Positions 1 through 8,706 of a stretch of 64,000 bases of DNA are shown piece after piece. Positions within the stretch are counted from its first letter, which is position 1. Every line of letters begins with the position of its first letter. The position numbers and the translations under genes are program-made. A model generated the notes under the pieces. It made no database searches and had not been told where the DNA came from. It saw only the letters and a program-made list of their open reading frames with translations. This stretch comes from CAIODY01 sp046051225 (GTDB taxonomy: Bacteria; Bacteroidota; Bacteroidia; Chitinophagales; CAIODY01): NCBI GenBank assembly GCA_046051225.1, contig JBJOOR010000009.1, positions 1 through 64,000 of the forward strand. The letters are read 5' to 3'.

Positions 1-63
1 ATCTAACTGCTCTGCTACTTCCATTAATAAGTCAATGGGAACTTCTACTGTTTTTGTTTTCAT
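1..63 (-). CDS. partial small protein, N-terminus only
   Basis: The minus strand opens with ATG at 63-61 and reads MKTKTVEVPIDLLMEVAEQLD before it leaves the window at base 1, so only the first 21 residues are visible. The short basic N-terminus followed by a beta-strand-like stretch and an amphipathic helix resembles small ribbon-helix-helix or antitoxin-like proteins, but that is only an impression from 21 residues. It lies 23 bp downstream of the next minus-strand gene and is probably cotranscribed with it. Confidence 0.45.
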   Translation of the reverse strand, partial: MKTKTVEVPIDLLMEVAEQLD

Positions 64-86
64 GTAATGATTCATGTTATTTTTTT

Positions 87-482
87 TTATTTGATTTGAA
101 TGTAGGTGCTTGATTTTTTTTGTGGTGGTGCTATTTTCTTTTCAGTTTTTTTAATTAGTTTTTCTTGATGTAATGGATGTGATTGCCGATTCGTTTCTTC
201 TGCTTGTTTTTCTACTGCGATACTTTTTTCTTCTTTTATTTTCTTTTCCTGTTTTTGTTTTTGTAATTCCCATCTTTCCACTCTATCACTATCGTCAATT
301 TCTAAGTCGTCATTTACTGCTGTTTCTTTTTTTGATGATTGATTACTTAATAAATAACCAATAGCTCCGCCTGCTAAGGCAGCTAATGCCATTGCTCCCC
401 AATTAAATTTGGAGGTAGAGGTATTCGTTTCTTCTGCTTGTTTTTCTTCTGTTTTTTCTGATGTTGTTGTTTGATTTTCCAT
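87..482 (-). CDS. hypothetical protein with one membrane segment and charged coiled-coil tail
   Basis: This is a 131-residue protein of unknown function. Residues 1-25 are Glu/Thr/Lys rich and hydrophilic. Residues about 28-46 form one Gly/Ala-rich transmembrane helix (WGAMALAALAGGAIGYLLSN). The remainder is a highly charged Glu/Lys/Gln segment of coiled-coil type ending in a Pro/Lys tail. The peptide KQAEETN occurs twice, near residues 14 and 93. No enzyme motif is present. It lies just upstream of the partial gene at the window edge, and the two may form one accessory operon. The coding strand looks real because the antisense frame in the same interval lacks any such composition. Confidence 0.6.
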   Translation of the reverse strand: MENQTTTSEKTEEKQAEETNTSTSKFNWGAMALAALAGGAIGYLLSNQSSKKETAVNDDLEIDDSDRVERWELQKQKQEKKIKEEKSIAVEKQAEETNRQSHPLHQEKLIKKTEKKIAPPQKKSSTYIQIK

Positions 483-930
483 TGTTGTATATATTTGGTT
501 GATGTTGCGTTAATTGACGTAATTGTTATGATTTGTTATTTGCTTTTACAAAGGTCTGATAAGAGTTTGACATGCTTCGGCGATTTGGATGGGTTTGCCA
601 CGAATCTGCCAAACAAACTTTGATTGGGTATAAATTCTCTTCGATTGGGTATGTTTTTTTTGTTGTTATAAAAAGTTGTTTTGCGAAAAAAAAATGACGT
701 TAATTCTTGTTTCATTTCATTTATAGGTTTGTTGACGCAACAAAGCTATGATGAGTGTTTGACATGGGTTACCAACTTTTTCCACCTTTGCATTTTATGG
801 TAGAATTAGGTAGAACATAGTACATCTTTTTCCATCTTTAGGCATCTTTTTCCGTTGCTCTGTTTCGATTAATATTATTTTTTACAAAAATGAGAGGAGT
901 AAAAAAACTGCTTGGTAACTTTTAGTAGAT
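483..930. other. non-coding gap with short direct repeats
   Basis: I see no gene of convincing composition here. The stretch contains near-repeats: GATTGGGTAT occurs twice around 636-661, GTTTGACATG occurs twice (near 566 and 757), and CATCTTTTTCC occurs twice around 823-852. These may be remnants of mobile DNA or regulatory repeats of the neighbouring genes. Nothing further can be supported. Confidence 0.4.
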
Positions 931-1191
931 ATGGCTAAACAAAAATTGATTTTTCCTGATTCTATGTAAAAATTCCACTTCCATTTTTTTCTAAAACAAA
1001 GGTTTGACAAAGCTTTAAAATGCTTGAACAATGTTGGACAATGATGCCAAACAAAAGCAGATGATGACGTAAATGAAATAACTGAATCAACTTCTGAATT
1101 GGATGACAATTTGAAATACGCCAACAATCCTAAAAAATATTTTTCAATGCACTTGAGTAAGGCTGTGAAATATGGAATTATGAAAAAATAA
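931..1191 (+). pseudogene. possible decayed small gene upstream of hsdR
   Basis: One frame runs from ATG at 931 to TAA at 1189 with only two internal stops (TAA at 967, TGA at 1042). It reads MAKQKLIFPDSM, stop, a middle part containing RFDKALKCLNNVGQ, stop, and then 48 open codons containing NEITESTSELDDNLKYANNP and ending in VKYGIMKK. In DNA this AT-rich, about six stops would be expected by chance over that length, and the Asp/Glu/Lys-rich composition is protein-like. I do not recognise the family. A frame on the opposite strand across the same interval is Phe/Ser-rich and looks like the shadow. It is either a pseudogene or chance. Confidence 0.35.
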
Positions 1192-1258
1192 AAAATAAAA
1201 GGAGAGACAGCCTTTTATTTTATGTAATAGAATATTTATTTTTCTTTACTTTAGCCAA

Positions 1259-3985
1259 ATGCTTCCAGAGCAAAAAGCTCGTGAAAATATCGACAAACTG
1301 CTAACCCAGTCGGGTTGGACGATTCAAGATTTTAAAAATCTGAATCCAGCGGCTTCTATTGGTATTGCGGTTCGGGAATTTCCTGTTGAAAATGGATTTG
1401 TAGATTATATGCTTTTTATTGACAGGAAGGCAATTGGGGTGATTGAAGCAAAAAAAACAGGAACTCCCCTTTCGATGGTAGAAGAACAAACTGCTCGTTA
1501 TTCAACCAGCAAAATAAAGTGGAAAGCTGATAATCAGCCTTTGAGATTTTTATATGAATCTACTGGCGTTGAAACTCGGTTCACAAATACGGCTGACCCG
1601 AACCCAAGAGCAAGAGAAATTTTTAATTTTCATCAGCCTGAAACTTTAAGGAATTGGTTGAAAGAAGATACAACTTTACGATATCGTTTAGCAAACAAAA
1701 TACCTCCATTGGATATTTCAGGGTTACGTGATTGTCAAATAACTGCCATTACTAATTTAGATAAGTCATTTGCCAACAACAAGCCAAAAGCATTGATACA
1801 AATGGCTACTGGAGCTGGTAAAACATTTACGGCTATCAATTCTATTTATCGCTTATTGAAATTTGGTGGTGCAAAAAGAATTTTATTTTTGGTGGATACA
1901 AAAAACTTGGGTGTTCAAGCCGAACAAGAATTTCAATCTTTTTCACCCATTGACGATAAAAGAAAATTTACTGAATTATACAATGTGCAACGCTTGCAAA
2001 GTTCGTTCATTGATAAAGATGCACAGGTTTGTATCAGCACCATTCAGCGCATGTATTCAATTTTAAGAGGCGATGAAGAAATGATTTTCGATGAAGAAAA
2101 ATCATTGAACGAAGACCAACAAATCAAGCAACCTGTTGAAGTTGTATATAATAAAACTATCCCGATTGAAACTTTTGATTTCATCATTATTGATGAGTGT
2201 CATCGGAGCATTTATAATTTATGGAAGCAAGTGTTGGATTACTTTGATGCTTATTTAATAGGACTTACCGCTACACCATCGCAACACACTTACGCATATT
2301 TTGACAACAATATTGTAAGTCAATATACACATGAACAGGCAGTAGCAGATGGAGTGAACGTAGGCTATGATGTGTACAACATCGAAACTAAAATTACTGC
2401 CAAAGGTGCTGTGATTGAAGCAAAAGAATGGGTGGATAAACGAGATAGACAAACAAGGAAAAAAACTTGGGAACAATTAGATGAAGATATTGCTTACACC
2501 AATACGCAATTGGATAGAGATGTTGTAAATCCCAACCAGATACGAACCATCATCAGAACCTTCAAAGAAAAAATGTTCACCGAAATATTTCCGACAAGAA
2601 AGGAAGTTCCTAAAACATTAATCTTTGCAAAAACTGATAGCCATGCAGAGGACATCATTAAAATTGTTCGTGAAGAATTTAATGAGGGAAATGCATTTTG
2701 CAAAAAAGTAACTTATGGCAATACCGAAGAAAAAGCATCCGAAGTGCTACAACAATTCCGAACGCTTTACAATCCGAGGATTGCTGTTACTGTGGACATG
2801 ATTGCGACTGGCACAGATGTAAAAGCTATTGAGTGTTTACTTTTTATGAGAGATGTAAAAAGCCGAAATTATTTTGAGCAAATGAAAGGCAGAGGCACTC
2901 GAACATTTGGCGGTGATGATTTGAAAAAAGTAACACCAAGCGCAGAAGGAAATAAAACCCATTTTGTAATTGTTGATGCGATTGGTGTTTGCAAAAGTGT
3001 AAAAACTGATAGCCGTTCGTTAGAAAGAAAATCTGGTGTAAGCCTAAAAGATTTAATGATGAATGTGGTGATGGGAAATCATGATGAAGACACATTAACA
3101 TCATTAGCTAACAGATTAACAAGATTAGAAAAACAATTAGAACCGAAGGAAAAGCAACGCTTCACTGAATTAGCCGAAGGCAAAACAATTAATCAGGTGG
3201 TGAAAGATTTATTGAATGCTTATGACCCTGATATGATTGAAAGCATTGGTGGCAGCGAAACATTAGCTGAAAATGAAAGTCATCAAAATATTTTGTTGGA
3301 GGCAACTGCTATTTTTAACAAACCTGATTTGCGAAATTATATTGAAGTAGCAAGAAAAAATCATCAGCAAATAATTGATTTGGTAAATTTAGATGAAGTG
3401 CAGCAAGCCAATTGGGATGCACTTTCTACCGAAAATTCAACGCAAACAATTCAAGATTTTAAAAATTATTTAGAAGAACATAAAGATACTTTAACAGCGT
3501 TGCAAATTTTTTATTCGCAACCCTATCGCCGCCGTGAACTTACATTTAGCATGATAAAAGATTTGTGTGATAAACTAAAAGCCGATAAGCCAACGCTTGC
3601 ACCATTGCATATTTGGCAAGCCTACCGACAGCTGGAGAAAGTAGAAGGTCAGCCACAAAATGAATTGATTGCGTTAGTTTCATTAATTAGAAGAGTGTTA
3701 GAAATTGATGCTACACTAACCCCTTACGAAAATGTGGTGAACCGAAATTTTCAGAAATGGATTTTAACAAAAAATGCTGGGCAGCACAATAGATTTAATG
3801 ACGAACAAATGGAATGGCTACGAATGATTAGAGATTATGTAGCCAATAGTTTTCATGTTGATGCTGATGCTATTGAATCGCTTAGTCCATTTGTAGATAA
3901 AGGTGGATTGATGAAGTTCTATCAATTATTTGGCAGCGATTATGAAAAGATTTTAGAAGAAATAAATGCTGAATTGGCGGCGTAA
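1259..3985 (+). CDS. hsdR: type I restriction enzyme R subunit (HsdR)
   Basis: This is the 908-residue motor and nuclease subunit of a type I restriction-modification complex, which translocates and cleaves DNA lacking host methylation. The HSDR_N nuclease domain is at about residues 20-130, with the catalytic Asp in VDYMLF (about 48) and the EAKK motif (about 63). The SF2 helicase core follows: Walker A MATGAGKT (about 182), motif II DECH (about 312), motif III GLTATPS (about 335) and motif VI QMKGRGTRT (about 541). The C-terminal third is the helical domain that docks on the methylase. The length fits the EcoEI/KpnAI-type R subunits. The frame is intact and all key residues are present. It is the first gene of the locus, separated from the others by an AlbA_2-type gene. 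Confidence 0.95.
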   Translation: MLPEQKARENIDKLLTQSGWTIQDFKNLNPAASIGIAVREFPVENGFVDYMLFIDRKAIGVIEAKKTGTPLSMVEEQTARYSTSKIKWKADNQPLRFLYESTGVETRFTNTADPNPRAREIFNFHQPETLRNWLKEDTTLRYRLANKIPPLDISGLRDCQITAITNLDKSFANNKPKALIQMATGAGKTFTAINSIYRLLKFGGAKRILFLVDTKNLGVQAEQEFQSFSPIDDKRKFTELYNVQRLQSSFIDKDAQVCISTIQRMYSILRGDEEMIFDEEKSLNEDQQIKQPVEVVYNKTIPIETFDFIIIDECHRSIYNLWKQVLDYFDAYLIGLTATPSQHTYAYFDNNIVSQYTHEQAVADGVNVGYDVYNIETKITAKGAVIEAKEWVDKRDRQTRKKTWEQLDEDIAYTNTQLDRDVVNPNQIRTIIRTFKEKMFTEIFPTRKEVPKTLIFAKTDSHAEDIIKIVREEFNEGNAFCKKVTYGNTEEKASEVLQQFRTLYNPRIAVTVDMIATGTDVKAIECLLFMRDVKSRNYFEQMKGRGTRTFGGDDLKKVTPSAEGNKTHFVIVDAIGVCKSVKTDSRSLERKSGVSLKDLMMNVVMGNHDEDTLTSLANRLTRLEKQLEPKEKQRFTELAEGKTINQVVKDLLNAYDPDMIESIGGSETLAENESHQNILLEATAIFNKPDLRNYIEVARKNHQQIIDLVNLDEVQQANWDALSTENSTQTIQDFKNYLEEHKDTLTALQIFYSQPYRRRELTFSMIKDLCDKLKADKPTLAPLHIWQAYRQLEKVEGQPQNELIALVSLIRRVLEIDATLTPYENVVNRNFQKWILTKNAGQHNRFNDEQMEWLRMIRDYVANSFHVDADAIESLSPFVDKGGLMKFYQLFGSDYEKILEEINAELAA

Positions 3986-3993
3986 TTACTATT

Positions 3994-4063
3994 AGGCTAA
4001 AACCTAATAATTTAACTTTAATAGGTTTTAACCTAATAATTTGATTTTAACAGGTTTTAACCT
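3994..4063. repeat. three palindromic repeats, 29-bp period
   Basis: Directly after hsdR the 12-mer AGGTTTTAACCT, a perfect palindrome, occurs at 4023-4034 and 4052-4063. A variant, AGGCTAAAACCT, lies at 3994-4005. The spacing is exactly 29 bp, and the spacers share TAATAATTT. With only three copies and a very short unit this does not look like a CRISPR array. It could be a protein-binding array or weak hairpins ending the hsdR transcript. Confidence 0.7.
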
Positions 4064-4176
4064 AATATTGTTTTATGTAACCGAGAAAAAGGGCTGAAAA
4101 TAAAATATGCCCACCAAAGTAATTTAAAATTTGGAACACAAAGTAATTTCTATTTAGGTAGATATTTTTATTAAAA

Positions 4177-5628
4177 ATGGATGAACAAGAACTACATAGT
4201 ATAATTGAAAGATTAATTAAACTTCCTAAAGAATGCGAATGGGCTGAGTTTAAATTTAATCTTAAAACTGAAGAAGAAATTGGTAAATATATTTCGGCTT
4301 TGAGTAATGGAGCTTGTTTGCAAAATGAACAATATGGCTATTTAGTTTTTGGAATTAATAATGAAACACTTATTCCTGAAGGCACAACCTTCAAACCCAA
4401 AATGCATAAAGTTGGGAATGAAGAATTGGAACATTGGTTAATGCAACGATTATCGCCTAGGGTTGAAGTTGGTATTTTTGAAACAATTTTTAATGGCAAA
4501 TATTTAAGTTTATTTCAAATTCAGGCAGCACATGGGCAGCCTACTTGTTTTACTAATCAAGATTTTATTAGAGTAGGAAGTATTACAAGGTCGTTAAAAG
4601 ATTTTCCTGAAAAAGAAAAAAAAATCTGGACAAAATCTACCAAGCACTTTTTTGAAAAAGCAATTGCTTACCAAGTAAACTCAGCTGAAGAAGTAATTGC
4701 ACTACTTGATACGCAATGTTATTTTGACCTTTTGAAAATCCCTTATCCTTCAACTCGGGATGGAGTGATTGAAAAATTTGAAAGCGAAAAATTTATTAAA
4801 TCCAATTCGCAAGGTTACGCCATTACTAATTTAGGCGCATTATTATTTGCTAAAGACATTAATGCTTTTGATGCAGTAAAACGAAAGTCACCACGAGTAA
4901 TACAATATGCTGGTAAAAATAAATTAAATACACTGAAAGACCAGCTTGGAAAATTTGGCTATGCTGTTGGGTTTGAAAGATTAATTGCATTTATCAATAG
5001 CCTTTTACCAAGCAATGAAATTATTGGGCAAGCCTTACGAGATACCAAAACTATGTATCCTGAAATTGCTATTAGAGAGTTGGTAGCTAATGCGCTAATT
5101 CATCAAGATTTTGATGAAAGAGGCACAGGTCCAATGATTGAAATTTATGTTGATAGAATTGAAATATCTAATCCAGGATTACCACTAATAACTCCATTCA
5201 GGTTTATTGATGAATATCAAAGCCGAAATGAAGATTTGGCTGGAATAATGCGCAGATTTAGAATTTGTGAAGAAAAAGGAAGTGGTATTGATAAAGTAAT
5301 TTTCAATATCGAATTATTTCAACTCCCTGCTTTGGATGTGCAAACACAAGAAAAACATACGAAGGTGATTTTATATGCTTATCAAGAGTTTGCCGACATG
5401 GATAAAAAAGATAGAATAAGAGCCTGCTACCAACATGCTTGTTTAAAATATATTACAAATGATAAAATGACTAACCAAAGCTTGAGGGAGCGATTTAAGA
5501 TTGCTGATGAAAATGCAGCTATGGTTAGCCGAATATTGAGCGATACATTTGAGGCTGGCTTTATTAAAGAAGCTGACCCTGAAAATAAATCAAGAAAATT
5601 TGTAAGGTATATTCCTGTATGGGCATAG
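4177..5628 (+). CDS. AlbA_2/Schlafen-type ATP-binding regulator (COG2865 family)
   Basis: This 483-residue protein has an N-terminal AlbA_2 putative nucleic-acid-binding domain (about residues 15-130, with WAEFKFNLK and a GYLVFGI strand). A GHKL-type ATP-binding domain is at about residues 290-390, with ELVANALIHQDF as the N-box and GSGIDK as a glycine-rich lid. A C-terminal winged-helix-like segment follows. The family is common beside type I restriction genes and is usually annotated as transcriptional regulator or ATP-binding protein; its biochemical role is not settled. Here it lies between hsdR and hsdS on the same strand, 191 bp after hsdR and 285 bp before hsdS, so it may have its own promoter. 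Family assignment is firm, function is not. Confidence 0.85.
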   Translation: MDEQELHSIIERLIKLPKECEWAEFKFNLKTEEEIGKYISALSNGACLQNEQYGYLVFGINNETLIPEGTTFKPKMHKVGNEELEHWLMQRLSPRVEVGIFETIFNGKYLSLFQIQAAHGQPTCFTNQDFIRVGSITRSLKDFPEKEKKIWTKSTKHFFEKAIAYQVNSAEEVIALLDTQCYFDLLKIPYPSTRDGVIEKFESEKFIKSNSQGYAITNLGALLFAKDINAFDAVKRKSPRVIQYAGKNKLNTLKDQLGKFGYAVGFERLIAFINSLLPSNEIIGQALRDTKTMYPEIAIRELVANALIHQDFDERGTGPMIEIYVDRIEISNPGLPLITPFRFIDEYQSRNEDLAGIMRRFRICEEKGSGIDKVIFNIELFQLPALDVQTQEKHTKVILYAYQEFADMDKKDRIRACYQHACLKYITNDKMTNQSLRERFKIADENAAMVSRILSDTFEAGFIKEADPENKSRKFVRYIPVWA

Positions 5629-5629
5629 C

Positions 5630-5841
5630 TTTATTTGACTGAATAAAAAAGGACAACTCTAAAAATGATTTAAGTAATTGATTATCAATGTTTTGTTTAT
5701 TTGACGGTTGTTTGACTGAAACATGAAGTTATCCACAAAGCACTTTGAAAGTTTATTTGACTGACAATAAAAAACTGAACCAAAATTTGACCAAAACTAT
5801 TGACAAACAAGCACTTTTTTATTTGATGCTTATTTGACTGA
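5630..5841 (+). repeat. degenerate TTTATTTGACTGA repeats upstream of hsdS
   Basis: The 285-bp gap before hsdS holds several copies of one short motif: TTTATTTGACTGA at 5630-5642 and 5752-5764, TTTATTTGAC at 5696-5705, TTTGACTGA at 5711-5719, TTTATTTGA at 5818-5826 and TATTTGACTGA at 5831-5841. Spacing varies. This is too ordered for chance in plain AT-rich sequence and may be a repressor-binding cluster controlling hsdS and the downstream genes. Confidence 0.6.
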
Positions 5842-5913
5842 AGTAAAAATGAGCTATCAATAAGCTAAAAAACAAAGAGTAAGGATTTTTAAATAGATAA
5901 CCTAAAACTGCAA

Positions 5914-7122
5914 TTGAACAACAACTGGAAAACATATAAATTAGGTGGAGTTTGCACTCATTCCAAAGGGAAAAAGCCTTCGGTTTTGTCAACTGAGATT
6001 TCAGGTAAAATCAATATTCCGTACATCAATATCAAAGCATTTGAAAAAGGAATTTATGATGAGTACACTGATGGCAACAAATGCAATCTCTGTAATGACG
6101 GTGATTTGTTAATGGTGTGGGATGGTGCAAGAGCAGGTTTTTCGGGCAAAGCAAAAAAGGGTGCAATTGGCTCAACACTTATGAAGATTGAACCAAAAGA
6201 TTTTGTTGAAAAAAATTATCTTTTTTATTTTCTGCAATCTATTTACCGACTAATAAATACAAACCCACGAGGAGTTGGAATACCACATGTTGAACCTTCG
6301 CTTTTATGGAATGCTGAATTAATTATTCCCGATTTAAAAACCCAACAAGCCATTGTTGCAAAAATTGAAACTTTATTTGCCGACTTAGATAAAAGCATTG
6401 CCGCTTTGCAAACCGCTAAAGAGCAATTAAAATTGTATAAGCAGAGTGTGTTGAAATGGGCATTTGAAGGAAAATTGACGAATGAAAATGTAAAAGATGG
6501 TGAATTGCCGAAAGGGTGGAAATGGGTAAAAAGCGGTGAATTATTTTCATTTGTAACAAGTGGTTCAAGAGGTTGGGCAAAATATTATTCAACTAGCGGT
6601 GCTGTGTTTGTTAGAATAACAAACATGAATTTTAATACTTTAAAATTAGATTTAAGTGATGGTAAAATACAGTATGTAAGTCCTCCATCGAATTCTGAAG
6701 GCAATAGGACGAAAATTCAAGAGGGTGATTTTTTATTTTCTATTACTGGGTATTTAGGAATGTTTGCAATAGCACCAAAATTAGAAGATGCCTATGTAAA
6801 TCAGCATGTTTGTCTGTGCCGACCAAAAGATAATTTCATCAAAAAATTTGTTGGCTATTGGATTATTTCACAATCTGGGGGTATTCATTATTTAAACCTA
6901 AGTAGAAAAGGAGCAGTTAAGGCTGGATTAAATTTAGATGATTTGAAAAATTTCCCTGTACCATTAACTTCAACAGAAGAACAACTAAAAATCGTTTCAG
7001 AAATCGAAACCCGTTTTGCTGCTGCTGAAAAAATGGAATTAGCAATCAATGAAAGTTTACAACAATCCGAAACCTTGCGGCAAAGTATTTTGAGGCAAGC
7101 GTTTGAGGGGGAATTAAAATAA
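5914..7122 (+). CDS. hsdS: type I restriction specificity subunit (HsdS)
   Basis: This 402-residue subunit carries two target-recognition domains (about residues 1-140 and 195-350) that choose the bipartite DNA site. They are separated by conserved helical regions at about 143-190 (QQAIVAKIETLFADLDKSIA, ending WAFEGKLT) and 355-402 (IVSEIETRFAAAEK, ending RQAFEGELK). The WAFEGKL/RQAFEGEL pair is diagnostic. The ORF starts at TTG (5914); no in-frame ATG lies upstream before a stop at 5890, so a non-ATG start or an unusual leader must be assumed. Both halves are intact, so this is a full-length S subunit. The recognition sequence cannot be read from the protein. Confidence 0.93.
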   Translation: MNNNWKTYKLGGVCTHSKGKKPSVLSTEISGKINIPYINIKAFEKGIYDEYTDGNKCNLCNDGDLLMVWDGARAGFSGKAKKGAIGSTLMKIEPKDFVEKNYLFYFLQSIYRLINTNPRGVGIPHVEPSLLWNAELIIPDLKTQQAIVAKIETLFADLDKSIAALQTAKEQLKLYKQSVLKWAFEGKLTNENVKDGELPKGWKWVKSGELFSFVTSGSRGWAKYYSTSGAVFVRITNMNFNTLKLDLSDGKIQYVSPPSNSEGNRTKIQEGDFLFSITGYLGMFAIAPKLEDAYVNQHVCLCRPKDNFIKKFVGYWIISQSGGIHYLNLSRKGAVKAGLNLDDLKNFPVPLTSTEEQLKIVSEIETRFAAAEKMELAINESLQQSETLRQSILRQAFEGELK

Positions 7123-7134
7123 AAAAAGAAACAT

Positions 7135-8706
7135 ATGTATTACAATTATAGCGGTTTTAAAGTCAATTCATTAAAATTAAAGGGACATAAAATTTTTGGA
7201 GATTTTGAAATCTCATTTGTTGACGGTGATGATATTGAGAAATTAACTGAAAACCCTAAATCTCCTTATATCTCTTTATTAATTGGCTCCAATGGGACAG
7301 GCAAAAGTTATTTGCTTCGATTAATTATTGATATTGTTTTTGATTTAGAAACATTTCGAGAGAATGGTGAAAATGCTAAATTCAAAACAAGTCAATTTAG
7401 AATAAATTACACGGTTGATGGTTTTAATTATATTTTAACGACATTAAAAGAATTGGAAGATTTTGAAGATGAAGAAATTGTATTTCCTGATGACAAGAAA
7501 AATATCCGATTTTATAAAAATGGTGTCAGAGAGGCAAATTATTCACAAGTTCAATTACCTAAAAAGCTTCTTGCATCATCAATTATGCTTACTGATAGAT
7601 TTCCTGCAAGTCAACCATTTCAATTTTATAATTACTTAGGCGTAAGAAATTTGACATCAAACTCAGTTGCAGGAACTAGAACTTACATAAAGAGGATTGT
7701 TGATTGTGTTGCAGATAATATTGATAAACCTAAATTTATTTCTAAACTTGAATCAATGCTTTCTTTTTTAGAATACGATAAAGCATTTTATATTAGCTAT
7801 ACTCCAAAGCGAAAGCACATTTTTTTTAAAGGAAATTTAACGTTAGAAAAGTTTGAACATTTTTTTGAGAATTATACTGAATACACTAAGATTACAACAA
7901 GCTACATTCCATGGTATAAGAACAGATATGATACAATAAAAAAGGATAAGGTTTTGCTCAATAAATTAGTTGACGAGTGTAACATGATTAGCAAGGAACT
8001 TGATACTATAGAAGATAAAAAGTTCTCAAAGTATTTTGAGTTTAATGTCTTCGAAAACTCTGAATTGAAATCGAGAATAAAAAAATTAGCAGAACTCAAT
8101 AGATTAGATATAATTTCTTCACCAAGTGTATCAGTTCAAAAAAATGGGAGATGGTTTGAAATTTCTGATAGTAGTTCTGGCGAATCACATTTTCTCTCTA
8201 ATATGACTGCTATTGCTTCATTAATTGAGGATAATTCTTTAGTATTGATAGATGAGCCAGAAGTGAGTCTGCATCCGAATTGGCAAATGAGATATTTTAA
8301 TTTTATCTACAATAATTTTTCAGAATTTTCTTCCTGCCAGTTCATTATTACATCTCATTCGCATTTTTTGGTTTCTGATTTAAAAGGTGGATTTTCAAAA
8401 ATAATTGGGTTAAAAAGAGTGATGAATGAAATTAAAACAATTGAATTACCTTCTAACACTGATACATATGGTTGGTCTGCTGAAAATGTACTTTATGACA
8501 TTTTTAATTTAAGAACAACTCGAAATTTTTATTTTGAAGTTGATTTAAATAGGCTAATAATGCTAATTAATTCTCAGTCTAAAGATTATGAGACTATTCG
8601 TAACCTATATAAAAAATTTGAAAAATTAAAATATTCAGAGTTTGACCCAATGCAAATCTTATTAATTAAAACAAATGAGTATCTACTAGCTAATGATAAA
8701 CATTAA
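7135..8706 (+). CDS. ptuA: AAA family ATPase, Septu PtuA-like
   Basis: This is a 523-residue ABC/SMC-like ATPase. Walker A GSNGTGKS is at residues 51-58, an ABC-signature-like SSGESHFLS at about 346, Walker B with a D-loop (LVLIDEPEVSLHPNWQ) at about 370-385, and a switch histidine region TSHSHFLVSD at about 405. The long middle insertion is Lys/Phe rich and probably alpha-helical. This architecture with an HNH nuclease encoded immediately downstream is that of the PtuA/PtuB (Septu) defence system, in which the ATPase binds and controls the nuclease. It begins 12 bp after hsdS and overlaps the HNH gene by 14 bp. The pairing supports Septu; an OLD-like overlap is excluded because no TOPRIM domain follows the ATPase. 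Confidence 0.82.
   Translation: MYYNYSGFKVNSLKLKGHKIFGDFEISFVDGDDIEKLTENPKSPYISLLIGSNGTGKSYLLRLIIDIVFDLETFRENGENAKFKTSQFRINYTVDGFNYILTTLKELEDFEDEEIVFPDDKKNIRFYKNGVREANYSQVQLPKKLLASSIMLTDRFPASQPFQFYNYLGVRNLTSNSVAGTRTYIKRIVDCVADNIDKPKFISKLESMLSFLEYDKAFYISYTPKRKHIFFKGNLTLEKFEHFFENYTEYTKITTSYIPWYKNRYDTIKKDKVLLNKLVDECNMISKELDTIEDKKFSKYFEFNVFENSELKSRIKKLAELNRLDIISSPSVSVQKNGRWFEISDSSSGESHFLSNMTAIASLIEDNSLVLIDEPEVSLHPNWQMRYFNFIYNNFSEFSSCQFIITSHSHFLVSDLKGGFSKIIGLKRVMNEIKTIELPSNTDTYGWSAENVLYDIFNLRTTRNFYFEVDLNRLIMLINSQSKDYETIRNLYKKFEKLKYSEFDPMQILLIKTNEYLLANDKH

Noticed and set aside
882..1127. minus-strand 81-codon frame
   Set aside because: It is Phe/Ser/Leu-rich and lies antisense to a more protein-like frame on the plus strand, so it looks like a shadow.
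3994..4063. CRISPR array
   Set aside because: Only three units, 12-bp palindromic cores and nearly identical spacers. No cas genes are in the window.
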